From NCBI RefSeq assembly GCF_000001735.4, contig NC_003071.7:17335443-17399442 (forward strand): a stretch of 64,000 nt of DNA. Direction: 5' to 3'. Made by a program: the position numbers and the translations under genes. The stretch's first letter is position 1. Each line of letters begins with the position of its first letter. Below are positions 1 to 10,154 of the stretch, piece after piece. The DNA is from Arabidopsis thaliana. Its lineage: Eukaryota > Streptophyta > Magnoliopsida > Brassicales > Brassicaceae. The notes beneath the pieces are model-generated. The model had not been told where the DNA came from, searched no databases, and was given only the letters and a program-made list of their open reading frames with translations.

Positions 1-1737
1 AGTGAGCTTGTATTCCGGCCTAGCAGCAGCTAGAGAAAAATACAAATAAGAAAAGAAAAGTTTACATAACCATAGAAAGTAGAAACCAAGTCGCCTTCAT
101 ACATCTCTCAAAAAATGCAGCTGCATATCTTACCATCAATGAAATGAAGAGCTGCCTTTTGAACAAAGAAAGCAACTCGGATCTTTTCCTGATAATGAGT
201 ACAGACAGTGAGCTAATAGATAAAACAGCACAACATAGGAATATTTGGTCATACATGAAACTGAAGAAAGAACAAACGGTTTCTGTGGTGCAATCATCAT
301 AAGCCGGACAAATTAGTAAAAAGATCCATCACCCATTGCTTGCTTAAATTTTCATTTTGCTTTTTAAAGACAGAATGGTTCTGAAACACCATTGGAACGT
401 CAATTATATCACTGATCTTACAAAAGAGAAATAAAGCTAATGTAGCTGAAATATCTTTGGTAACAAAGGTTAACATAACATCTATGTGCTAATCATTCCC
501 CCCGGCCACAGTGAAGAACATTTTAAGTTAAAGCTGCAATTTCTTTGACTCAACAGTTAGGTTATAAAACAATTTGCTTTATTTATAAAAAGACTGAAAA
601 GTGATTCGATTTCAATGCGAATAAGTAGAGACCAAAAAGGAAAAAGAAGAAAAGACAATGAGCTCATCATATCCACAAGAATCCCATAAAAATGCTTCTT
701 TATTTGGTTTGTGCAAGTGGAAAGAACCTTATGAAAATACACCTGGCCAAGTTTCCGTGTGTAACGTCCTTAAGCTAATAATTTATTGCACACAAGAAGT
801 CCTCGTACCATAAGTCAAATTTGAATTTAAGTTAAAGAAAAACTGGTATCAAAAAGCTAAGAAGTCTTGAAACTGAAATTTCGTCCTTTGGTGTTTGGAT
901 TCAGTCGCTAAGAAGAGAAAAAAACTCAAAAAAAAAAAAAAAGGGTCAGACTTTTGCTGGCCTCTCAAGATTGGCTCATCTTCCTAGTAGCGACAAGAAA
1001 TTATCCAATTTGTAAACACAGTAGAGGACACACACTCAAGCAAAGATACAACTTGATGTCAGCATCATGTGTGGTGCCACTTGAATTATTTTTTTCTTCG
1101 GTTTCCGCAATTGAACAAAAAAGATAACGCTCCAAAAGAATAATAATTTCATCCTTTAGATATTTTACCATATCATCCTTTGATTCATATTTCTCTAGAG
1201 TTTGTATTAGCAAATTGCAAAATTTTAATGTGTATTTTGAATCTTTGATTACACATAGCATCGAGAAAAAAAGAGTTTTAAGTTCATGAATTAAAAAAAA
1301 AGTTTCGTATGCAAAAGTGTGGATTAGACTATGAAAAAAAACAAGTAACGCCTTTCTGATAAAGTCCTTTTGTACGGATCATCAATGGCAGAAAAAAAAG
1401 CTTAACAGGGTCAACCATTATCAATTCCTTCTTCAAAAGGTTTTAACTTTTAAGTATCACAATGAATAATTTTCTATAAAACCTTTTAACCAAGAAAATC
1501 AAAATCATACTCACAGCAAAAAAAAAAACTGAATAATAGAGATAGAGAAACCAAAGAAATAGGAACCTGGATCTGGTGCTTCTTGTTCTCGTAGTCAGCG
1601 AGCTTATCGAGATCCCGAATGTTACGGAAACGACGAGTACGGTTCTTCACGATAGACACGGACGACCTCCATCTTTGACGCGCTTCCAGCGACGGATTCT
1701 TAGCCTCCACCTCGAAATCCCTTAGCAAGTTCGACAT
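1..1737 (-). CDS. ACA4: Autoinhibited Ca2+-ATPase ACA4, 5' part only
   Basis: This is the start of a type IIB P-type Ca2+ pump that exports cytosolic Ca2+; ACA4 is known from vacuolar membranes. The ATG is at 1735-1737. Coding exon 1 is 1567-1737 (57 codons), exon 2 is 134-188, and exon 3 starts at 29 and leaves the window at base 1. Joined, they encode the N-terminal autoinhibitory/calmodulin-binding region: MSNLLRDFEVEAKNP, then a basic stretch with VKNRTRRFRNI, then EKIRVAFFVQKAA. All junctions have GT..AG and keep frame. The recalled ACA4 N terminus matches residue for residue; the paralogue ACA11 differs at several positions. Intron 1 (189-1566) is unusually long at about 1.4 kb. Transmembrane and catalytic domains lie outside the window. 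Confidence 0.95.
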
Positions 1738-2052
1738 TTCTCACGCTCTCACTACCACTCTCTGTTTTCACAGAGACAAACTTCGCCGGCGCGAAGGCAG
1801 CTGAGAGAGAGAGAGAGAGGATTGAGCAACGGATTGGTGTGAGAGTTGCTTTTTATGGAATACCCAAACCCGACCCGAATTACTCGGATTTTATGCTCGG
1901 ATAGGGCCCATTCATTCAAATTTCATTTTCGTCTCATTCGGATAATTAGTAGGCAACCAAATCAAATGATCCGACCCAGACGAATATTATTAGGTCCATA
2001 AACATGCTCTTTTTTTTTTTTCCTTATAGTATTACTTTTGCGTCTTTCAATT
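1738..2052 (-). promoter_or_regulatory. ACA4 5' leader and proximal promoter
   Basis: Only about 315 bases separate the ACA4 start codon from the LINE insertion. The stretch holds a GA/CT microsatellite near 1803-1820, which reads as a CT-rich leader on the minus strand, and a GGGCCCA motif near 1905-1911. No clear TATA box was identified. More distal ACA4 upstream sequence has been pushed beyond 9.5 kb by the insertion. Confidence 0.5.
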
Positions 2053-2062
2053 AGATACCTCA
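2053..2062. repeat. Target-site duplication, left copy
   Basis: AGATACCTCA here is repeated at 9578-9587, directly after a poly-A run. It marks the left boundary of a non-LTR retrotransposon insertion. The first A of the right copy could belong to the tail, so the duplication is 9 or 10 nt. Confidence 0.85.
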
Positions 2063-2294
2063 TACCTCAATCCTCAAAAAAAACTCTCTGTTCTCTTTTT
2101 TAGGAGGTCGTTTTTGGATAATACTTTGCTCGCCGTAATTAACGCCGTCCCGTCAAATTGGGCTTAAGAACTTCTCCCTCAAATCATCGATTCTAATAGA
2201 GCGGAGCCAGGATCAGAAGAATCTTCGATTACCTTTTGTCAGTTTTGAGTTCAGCTGTTGCCTTGAAAATCTTTCTCTCTTCTATTCTATTGGG

Positions 2295-3551
2295 ATGAGT
2301 ATGGATTTGGATCAAGCGATTCAAGAGATGTCAATCAAAGATGAGGAACCACTTGTTTTGTCAAACCAAGCTCAGTTTTGTTCGATTGAAAGGAATACTT
2401 GCAGTATCTTAGGAAGATTTCTGAACCCTTCTAATCAAAGGATGTCTAATTGGATTTTAGACATGCCTAGAATTTGGAGATTGTATTCCAGGGTTCGTGG
2501 TGTTGCTTTATCTCAAGAAAGGTTTCAATTTTTCTTTAAATCAGAGGATGATCTATTGGAAATTTTGAAAACAGGAGTGTGGACTCAGGATGAATGGTGT
2601 GTAGTGATGGAACGTTGGATTGAGAAGTCGACGGAAGAGTATCTGATGTTTCTTCCGGTGTGGATGAGGCTGAGAAATATTCCAGTTAACTACTACACAC
2701 AGGACACAATAAAAAAGATAGCATCTTGTGTGGGGAAAGTTTTAAAGGTGGAACTTGACTTAGAGAAGTCTCAAGCACAAGACTATATCAGAGTTCAGGT
2801 TATCATCGATGTTAGGAACCCTTTAAGGAACTTTAAAGAGATTCAGCTTCCAACGGGTGAAATAGTTTCTGTGACTTTTGATTATGAACGAATTAGGAAG
2901 AGATGCTTCCTATGCCAACGACTAACTCATGAGAAAGGTGATTGTGATTCTGGTCGGCCAGGAAAATCGTCAGTCATGGATGGGTTTCAAAGGTCTTTTT
3001 TTGAGAAAAAAGAGGATAAAGAAAAGTCTGATCTTAGGTTTCCACAATCAAATCATCCCCTTCCTAGTTCAGATTTAGATAGGATAGAAGGAAACAGTGC
3101 TTTGTCAACAAAGACAAACCTTCTGAATTCAAGAATCATGTCGTCTACACCTTCAGAGGTACAGTCTACTGGTTTAGTGGAAAAGATTCGAAAAGAAGCT
3201 AAAGAGAGTCAGGAACACGAGAAGGCTTATCAAGAAGACTGTTCTAAAGGAATTATTCTGGATTTGGATCTGGATTTGGATCAGGGATTCAACTCTGCCT
3301 TAAATGAAGCGTGCTCATCAGGTTTAAGTTCTAGACAGAAAAATCCAAGGAAAAGAAAAGCAGTTGTGATCCGTAAGAAATTGGACTCTCTGGAGCCTAG
3401 TGAGAAAGCTATTGATACAGAGGTTAGTAAAATCTTTGAATTTCCTAATGTTTTCAAAAGGAAAAAGGATTTGGTTGCTTCTGTTAAATCTGAATGTAGC
3501 AAGGATGTTAAGGAAACGGTGGTTCATGATGAACCACCGCAGTATCAGTAA
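2295..3551 (+). CDS. LINE ORF1: DUF4283 / CCHC zinc-knuckle protein
   Basis: The 418-aa protein begins MSMDLDQAIQEMS. Residues of about 30-190 form the DUF4283 domain typical of plant LINE ORF1 proteins. A zinc knuckle follows at about residue 203 with CX2CX4HX4C spacing (CFLCQRLTHEKGDC). The C-terminal half is charged and low in complexity, with a DLDLDLDQ run and basic KNPRKRKAVV. The knuckle suggests RNA or nucleic-acid binding in a retrotransposition particle; this is family inference. The reading frame is intact. The stop at 3549-3551 is followed in the same frame by the start of the ORF2 endonuclease. Confidence 0.9.
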   Translation: MSMDLDQAIQEMSIKDEEPLVLSNQAQFCSIERNTCSILGRFLNPSNQRMSNWILDMPRIWRLYSRVRGVALSQERFQFFFKSEDDLLEILKTGVWTQDEWCVVMERWIEKSTEEYLMFLPVWMRLRNIPVNYYTQDTIKKIASCVGKVLKVELDLEKSQAQDYIRVQVIIDVRNPLRNFKEIQLPTGEIVSVTFDYERIRKRCFLCQRLTHEKGDCDSGRPGKSSVMDGFQRSFFEKKEDKEKSDLRFPQSNHPLPSSDLDRIEGNSALSTKTNLLNSRIMSSTPSEVQSTGLVEKIRKEAKESQEHEKAYQEDCSKGIILDLDLDLDQGFNSALNEACSSGLSSRQKNPRKRKAVVIRKKLDSLEPSEKAIDTEVSKIFEFPNVFKRKKDLVASVKSECSKDVKETVVHDEPPQYQ

Positions 3552-6500
3552 GGCATCCTTAGCTGGAATTGCCAAGGCTTGAGGAATCCTTGGACAATTC
3601 GGTATCTAAAGGAAATGAAGAAAGATCATTTCCCAGACATGTTATTCCTCATGGAGACCATGAATTCTGATCAGTTCATTATGAAAATATTCAGATGGTT
3701 AGGCTATGATTATTTTCACTCTATTGAACCGATTGGAAAGAGTGGTGGTTTGGCAATCTTTTGGAAACAACACTTGGAGATAGAGTTTTTGTTTGAAGAT
3801 AAGAATTTACTGGATATGAAGGTTTCTCAGGATAGTAAAAGCTGGTTTGTTTCTTGTGTTTATGGAAATCCCAAACAGCATCTTAGATATACCCTTTTGG
3901 ACAGATTAAAGGAGATAGGTTTGACAAGAAAATCAGCTTGGTGTATGATCGGAGATTTTAATGATATTCTATCTAACAAAGAAAAAATAGGTGGTCCTAA
4001 GAGATTAGAATCTTCCTTTCAGGATTTTCAGGATATGATTTTTGCTTGTGATCTACATGTGATGGGGAGTACAGGGAATAGTTATTCCTGGGGTGGAACT
4101 AGGAATAATGAATGGATCCAATGTAAATTAGTTCGATGTTTTGGGAACTCATAATGGTTTGCTTTGTTTCCAAACTCTCACCAATGGTTTCTTGAAAGAC
4201 TAGGTTCTGATCATCGACCAGTTCTGGTTAAATTTGTGAATGATCAGGAAGTCTTCAGGGGTCAATTCAGATTTGACAAACGGTTTATTGAGGATCCTAA
4301 TTGTGCTGCAGCTATTCTCGTTTCTTGGAATGGTTTTCTGGATAATCAATCTTCTTCAGTTATGCTTCGTCTAGTGGAATGTAGGAAAGCCATTAGCCAG
4401 TGGAAAAGAGAGAATGATTTTAATGCCAAAAGTCGGATTACAAAATTACGAAGGGAGTTAGATAAAGAGAAAAGTGCTACCTTCCCATCATGGACGCAGA
4501 TTTCTCTTCTTCAAGATGTCCTTGGTGATGCTTATAGAGAGGAAGAAGATTTTTGGAGATTAAAAAGCAGGGATAAATGGATGGTTGGTGGAGACAAGAA
4601 TTCTAAGTTTTTTCAGGCAACAGTAAAAGCCAATAGAGTATCAAATTCTCTGAGATTCTTGGTAGATGAGAATGGCAATGAACAAACAGTCAATAGGGAG
4701 AAAGGAAAAATTGCAGTGACTTTCTTTGAAGATTTATTTTCTTCATCTTACCCTTCTTCAATGGATTCAGTGTTAGAAGGTTTTAACAAAAGAGTTACAG
4801 AAGATATGAATCAAGACCTCACAAAAAAAGTCAATGAACAAGAAATTTACAAAGCTGTCTTTTCTATCAATGCTGAGAGTGCACCAGGTCCTGATGGCTT
4901 CACTGCTCTTTTTTTCCAAAGGCAATGGCCTTTGGTCAAGAATCAGATTATTTCAGATATAGAGCTTTTCTTTCAGACAGGTATTCTCCCTGAAGACTGG
5001 AACCATACACACTTATGTCTGATTCCAAAGATAACAAAACCAGCTAGAATGGCGGATATTCGTCCAATCAGCCTATGCTCAGTCATGTATAAGATTATCT
5101 CAAAAATTTTATCTGCTAGACTCAAGAAATATCTTCCAGTCATAGTCTCACCAACTCAATCGGCTTTTGTGGCAGAGAGGTTAGTTTCTGATAATATCAT
5201 TCTTGCACATGAAATTGTTCATAACCTCAGAACTAATGAGAAGATCTCAAAGGATTTCATGGTCTTTAAAACGGACATGTCAAAAGCTTATGACAGAGTA
5301 GAATGGCCATTTCTTAAAGGAATCCTTTTGGCTTTGGGGTTTAACAGTACTTGGATAAATTGGATGATGGCTTGTGTATCTTCAGTGTCTTATTCAGTTC
5401 TGATTAATGGTCAGCCATTTGGTCATATTACTCCTCATAGAGGTTTACGACAAGGTGACCCGTTATCACCATTTCTGTTTGTGTTATGCACAGAGGCTTT
5501 GATTCACATCCTAAATCAGGCAGAAAAAATTGGGAAAATTTCTGGAATTCAGTTTAATGGAACCGGACCATCTGTCAATCATTTACTGTTTGCTGATGAT
5601 ACACTATTAATTTGCAAGGCTTCTCAGTTAGAATGTGCAGAGATCATGCATTGTCTGTCACAATATGGACATATTTCAGGGCAGATGATCAATTCGGAGA
5701 AATCAGCTATCACTTTTGGGGCTAAGGTGAATGAGGAAACAAAACAATGGATCATGAATAGATCAGGCATCCAAACAGAAGGAGGAACTGGGAAATACTT
5801 GGGACTCCCAGAATGTTTTCAAGGCTCTAAACAAGTTCTTTTTGGATTCATCAAGGAGAAACTCCAATCTAGACTTTCGGGTTGGTATGCGAAAACCTTA
5901 TCTCAAGGAGGGAAAGATATTCTGTTAAAATCCATAGCTATGGCATTTCCTGTGTATGCAATGACCTGTTTCAGGTTATCAAAGACTCTATGCACAAAGC
6001 TAACTAGTGTTATGATGGATTTCTGGTGGAATTCTGTTCAAGATAAGAAGAAAATACATTGGATTGGAGCTCAAAAATTAATGCTACCTAAATTCCTTGG
6101 AGGATTTGGATTCAAAGATCTACAGTGTTTTAACCAAGCCCTGCTAGCTAAACAAGCCTCGAGACTTCACACAGATTCAGATAGTCTATTATCTCAGATT
6201 CTCAAAAGCAGATACTATATGAATTCAGATTTTCTCTCGGCTACAAAAGGTACTAGACCCTCTTATGCCTGGCAAAGTATATTATATGGCAGGGAGTTAC
6301 TAGTTTCAGGCCTGAAAAAGATTATTGGAAATGGAGAAAACACTTATGTCTGGATGGATAACTGGATTTTCGATGATAAACCTAGAAGACCAGAAAGTCT
6401 GCAGATTATGGTTGATATTCAATTGAAAGTGAGTCAACTTATTGATCCTTTTTCTAGGAATTGGAATTTGAATATGCTTAGAGACTTATTTCCTTGGAAA

Positions 6501-7646
6501 GAGATACAGATAATTTGTCAACAAAGACCTATGGCTTCTAGACAGGATTCTTTCTGCTGGTTTGGTACCAATCATGGTCTTTACACGGTTAAATCAGAAT
6601 ATGATTTGTGTAGTAGACAAGTTCATAAACAGATGTTTAAAGAAGCAGAAGAACAACCATCTTTAAATCCGCTTTTTGGAAAAATCTGGAATCTAAACTC
6701 TGCACCGAAAATCAAGGTATTCTTATGGAAGGTGCTAAAAGGTGCAGTTGCAGTAGAAGACAGGTTAAGAACAAGAGGGGTTTTAATTGAGGATGGATGC
6801 TCAATGTGTCCTGAAAAGAATGAAACCTTGAATCACATTTTATTTCAGTGTCCTCTTGCTCGTCAGGTTTGGGCTCTTACTCCTATGCAATCACCTAATC
6901 ATGGTTTTGGGGATTCTATTTTTACCAATGTTAATCATGTCATTGGTAATTGCCATAATACAGAGCTTTCTCCTCATTTGAGATATGTTAGCCCTTGGAT
7001 CATTTGGATACTATGGAAGAATCGAAATAAAAGGTTGTTTGAAGGTATAGGTTCTGTTTCCTTAAGCATTGTTGGGAAAGCACTTGAGGATTGCAAAGAA
7101 TGGTTAAAAGCTCATGAACTAATCTGCTCTAAGGAACCTACAAAGGACTTGACATGGATTCCTCCTTTGATGAATGAGCTCAAGTGTAACATTGGAATAG
7201 CTTGGTCTAAAAAGCATCAAATGGCGGGAGTTTCGTGGGTGGTTCGAAATTGGAAAGGGAGAGTTTTACTTCATAGCAGATGTTCGTTCTCTCAGATAAG
7301 TTCTCACTTTGATGCAAAAATTAAAGGTTGGAATTATGCTGTGGAGTCTATGGATCAATTCAAGTTTGATAGAGTTACATTTGGAGCATCTACTCATGAT
7401 ATTATTAAAGCCATGCATAAACCAAATCAATGGCCAGCATTAAGAGCTCAGATAGATGACTTGTTGATGAGAGCTAAGGATAAAGAATTATGGTTCATGG
7501 CAATGGAACCGCATCATTGTAATGAGGGAGCTTCTGAGATAGCCAAGAGTGTGATTACTGGAATGAGATGGCAAAGCTATGTAGCTTCAGGGTATCCAAG
7601 ATGGTTACAAAATTTTTTTGAGGCAGAAGGTAATCTTTCAAGATGA
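3552..7646 (+). pseudogene. LINE ORF2: endonuclease-reverse transcriptase, interrupted by a stop
   Basis: One continuous frame encodes an apurinic-type endonuclease (ILSWNCQGLRNP, GDFNDI, GSDHRPV, to about 4240), a reverse transcriptase (APGPDGF, RPISLCSVMYKIISK, FKTDMSKAYDRVEW, GLRQGDPLSPF, HLLFADDTLL at about 5578-5607), a zf-RVT motif (CSMCPEKNETLNHILFQCP, about 6800-6860) and a degenerate RNase H-like tail. Two defects are visible. A TAA at 4152-4154 breaks the frame where GAA would restore the family's NSEWF-like reading. The conserved endonuclease LDR motif reads LVR just upstream. No ATG precedes the domain: it begins directly after the ORF1 stop, and the first possible alternative start is TTG at 3579. 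The rest of the frame, about 1,160 codons, is open, so the damage is recent or the stop is tolerated. Confidence 0.9.
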
Positions 7647-8157
7647 CACAGCTAATTTTCTTCTCAAAGGAACTCGTAGCTATAGATTTGTTGGAAAGGT
7701 CTTTCCTTCCAGATAGGGGATCAGAATTTCGTCTCATTCTCAGGATCTTAGGATTGAATCAGCTATGACTAAGCACAGTCCTTCTCTTACAGCAAGTTTC
7801 TGAAGAAACAGATGTTTAAGTGGAATGATTAAATTTGTTGTCGTGGCTTGTTGTTAATTAGGGTGGATAGCTAGGGGTTCACAGCTCAACTTGATGTGAT
7901 AGGAGTGAAGGGTGGATTAATTTTGTCCTCTTATAGGGTCGGTTGCTTTAGGATTAGGTTTCTTTCTCGTTTTGTTAATTGTTGACTTAGTCTAAATAGT
8001 TTAGGTTATAGTTTTATAATGTTATATTATTAGAATAAGTTTATTTATATCTTTTTAGTTAGTCGCTTATGTCCTTAGAAGTTCTATATATAGTGTCTTT
8101 TTCCCTTAGGTTTAGTCCAAACCCTTTCCTTCTAGACTTCCTCTTCATTAGCTCAAT
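7647..8157 (+). other. ORF-free spacer inside the composite LINE
   Basis: This is the 3' UTR of the first LINE unit joined to the leader of the second ORF1. No poly-A, target-site duplication or recognisable ORF marks the junction. A TATA-like TCTATATATAG at about 8085-8095 lies some 65 bases before the second ORF1 ATG and could serve as its own promoter. Confidence 0.5.
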
Positions 8158-9261
8158 ATGTCGGATGAGTTGTGGAATGAGATACAAAACCTAGAATTAG
8201 GTCAAGAAGATCCAGCCCTTTTTATCCCTCATGAGGCTTATGTGATGGTGGAAGCTACCAATAGACTTAGTATGATAGCTAGACCTCTGAACCCAAGGGT
8301 CCAGAACCTCAATTCTGTTGTGGTAGCATTACCAAGAACATGGGGTTTAACAAATCAAGTTCATGGCAGAATACTTGATGCTACTTATGTTCAGTTTCTT
8401 TTTCAAAATGAAATTGATCTAATGATGGTTCAACGCAAGGAGCCTTGGCTTTTTAACAATTGGTTTGTTGCAGCTACTCGATGGGAGGTGGCACCGGCTC
8501 ATAACTTCGTTACTACAATTGATCTGTGGGTGCAGATTCGTGGAATCCCTCTGCCATATGTTTCTGAGGAGACGGTTATGGAGATTGCTCAAGATCTGGG
8601 GGAAGTTCTTATGCTAGACTACCATGATACAACATCTATTCAGATTGCTTACATACGGGTGAGAGTGCGCTTTGGTATTACGGACAGGCTAAGGTTCTTT
8701 CAGCGAATTGTCTTTGACTCCGGGGAAACTGCAACAATAAGATTTCAGTATGAACGTCTCCGGAGAATCTGCAGTAGCTGCTTCAGATTCACTCACAACA
8801 GAGCTTATTGTCCATACCGACCAAGACCTCTCAGCATTGCAAGGGAAAGAGCTCTGTTTAGGGATAGTGTGCATCGTTCCTCCATGAACTCTCAGTCTCA
8901 GATGACTGATAGTTCATTTCCAATTCCCCAGACTCCACCACCAAGAATATCCCACCCACCACTGAATCATGATGAGTTTGTAGCTGCTTATCCTCACTTG
9001 GACTCAGGTAGGAATGACCACATCAGATGTGAGGGAGAATCAAGCAATTTCAGACAAGACTTGTCTTCAGCTTCAAACTCCATAACTCCAAGAAGGGAAC
9101 CACAATACCTAACTGATAGAAGACACTTTGAACCTGGTCAATCCTCAAGAAGACATGATGTTCGGGATTTAAGAAGAGGGTCAGAGAGGATTGGGAATCT
9201 CAATCAACAGAACTATGTGCAAAGATCAGGAGGGATACTGAAACCTCCGAAGAAACGCTAA
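8158..9261 (+). CDS. Second LINE ORF1-type protein: DUF4283 / CCHC knuckle
   Basis: An intact 367-aa ORF beginning MSDELWNEIQNLELG. DUF4283 covers about residues 20-190 (LNPRVQNLNSVVVALPRTWG, IDLWVQIRGIPLPY). A CX2CX4HX4C knuckle lies at about 203-216 (CSSCFRFTHNRAYC). The C-terminal 140 residues are rich in Ser, Pro and Arg and end basic. It differs strongly from the ORF1 at 2295-3551, so it is not a recent internal duplication of it but comes from another LINE lineage. No ORF2 follows; the next feature is a 3' UTR and poly-A. It is probably co-mobilised with the first LINE, because one target-site duplication encloses both. An independently expressed domesticated DUF4283 gene is a less likely alternative. 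Confidence 0.85.
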   Translation: MSDELWNEIQNLELGQEDPALFIPHEAYVMVEATNRLSMIARPLNPRVQNLNSVVVALPRTWGLTNQVHGRILDATYVQFLFQNEIDLMMVQRKEPWLFNNWFVAATRWEVAPAHNFVTTIDLWVQIRGIPLPYVSEETVMEIAQDLGEVLMLDYHDTTSIQIAYIRVRVRFGITDRLRFFQRIVFDSGETATIRFQYERLRRICSSCFRFTHNRAYCPYRPRPLSIARERALFRDSVHRSSMNSQSQMTDSSFPIPQTPPPRISHPPLNHDEFVAAYPHLDSGRNDHIRCEGESSNFRQDLSSASNSITPRREPQYLTDRRHFEPGQSSRRHDVRDLRRGSERIGNLNQQNYVQRSGGILKPPKKR

Positions 9262-9282
9262 ACACTCTACCAACTTCTGTTT

Positions 9283-9380
9283 TTTTTGGATTGAAGTCTG
9301 CAGGTTAACAAGGAAGCAGCTTCAAGATACTCCTTTTGGATTGAAGACTGCAGGTCAACAAGAAAAGCAGCTTCAAGATA
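9283..9380 (+). repeat. Imperfect tandem duplication, about 50 bp x2, in the LINE 3' UTR
   Basis: Two copies of a unit containing TTTTTGGATTGAAG, CTGCAGGT and AGCAGCTTCAAGATA lie at about 9282-9330 and 9331-9380 with few differences. They fall just after the second ORF1 stop codon. Confidence 0.8.
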
Positions 9381-9577
9381 TAATAGATGAGTATGGTTTT
9401 TGGTTAGGACATACTCCTACTTATCTTTAAATTCAGCATTGTCTTAGTTTATGTTTCAGTTTGGAATAGGCTTGTTGCCTTTTATGTTTAAGTGGAAAGT
9501 CCACTGATCAACTTTTTGTAAGAACTTAAAATGTTATCAATGAAAAGATATCAGTTCAGAGAGAAAAAAAAAAAAAA

Positions 9578-9587
9578 AGATACCTCA
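9578..9587. repeat. Target-site duplication, right copy
   Basis: Repeats the 2053-2062 sequence directly after the poly-A tail of the LINE. Confidence 0.85.
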
Positions 9588-10154
9588 AGATCTATGCTTT
9601 TTTTATCGTTTTCCTATGATGTTATGTCACGTTAACACTATAGTATTCACACAATAACTGATTTATCTTTTCCAGAATAATTTTACTAACATAAGTTCTT
9701 TTTAGTGTTAAGTGATGCTTGCTTGACGCTGCGTGCTCCGAATTTTTGTTCTCTCTCATTTGCCTTTTTTTTGTTCGTAAATTTTTTTTTATTGCATTTT
9801 CTCACTTTTTAGTCCTTTCGGAGAAAGATCAAAAGACATTATAGGTCAAGTATTGATTTACAAAGATAAATACATGAATGAGGGTGGTTATGTAGATGTC
9901 GATTACTACTCACTATCTCATGACTAATCATCTTGAAAGATCAAAGATCAAACCAAGCTTGCTTGAAAATTCAAAAGCATACGATTTGGGGTCCCATTTG
10001 TTGGAAATATTACAGTTAACATGTATTCGTCGATACATCTTCCCTCAAAACATCCATTGCAAGGACTCTCTTAGCTAATAATACTACTCCTAAGGCATTT
10101 TACCATTGTTCCAAAAACAAAACTTGAAAAGAAATGAGCTTATGGAGTAAACAC
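9588..10154. other. Intergenic, no gene seen
   Basis: AT-rich DNA between the LINE and the 3' end of the MAM33-family gene. No ORF or repeat that I could support; the last 100-200 bases probably hold that gene's 3' UTR. Confidence 0.6.

Larger units (their letters stand above)
2063..9577 (+). mobile_element. Composite L1-type LINE retrotransposon, about 7.5 kb
   Basis: The element is bounded by a 9-10 nt target-site duplication and ends in a poly-A tail (9564-9577), the hallmarks of target-primed reverse transcription. In order it holds a leader of about 230 bases, ORF1 (DUF4283 plus CCHC knuckle), ORF2 (endonuclease, reverse transcriptase, zf-RVT, RNase H-like), about 510 bases without an ORF, a second and different ORF1-type gene (8158-9261) and a 3' UTR. 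A standard plant LINE has one ORF1 and one ORF2. The extra ORF1 and the absence of an internal poly-A or second duplication make this a chimera or a read-through copy. ORF2 carries an in-frame stop, so the element is probably not autonomous now. It sits divergently from ACA4. Confidence 0.85.
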
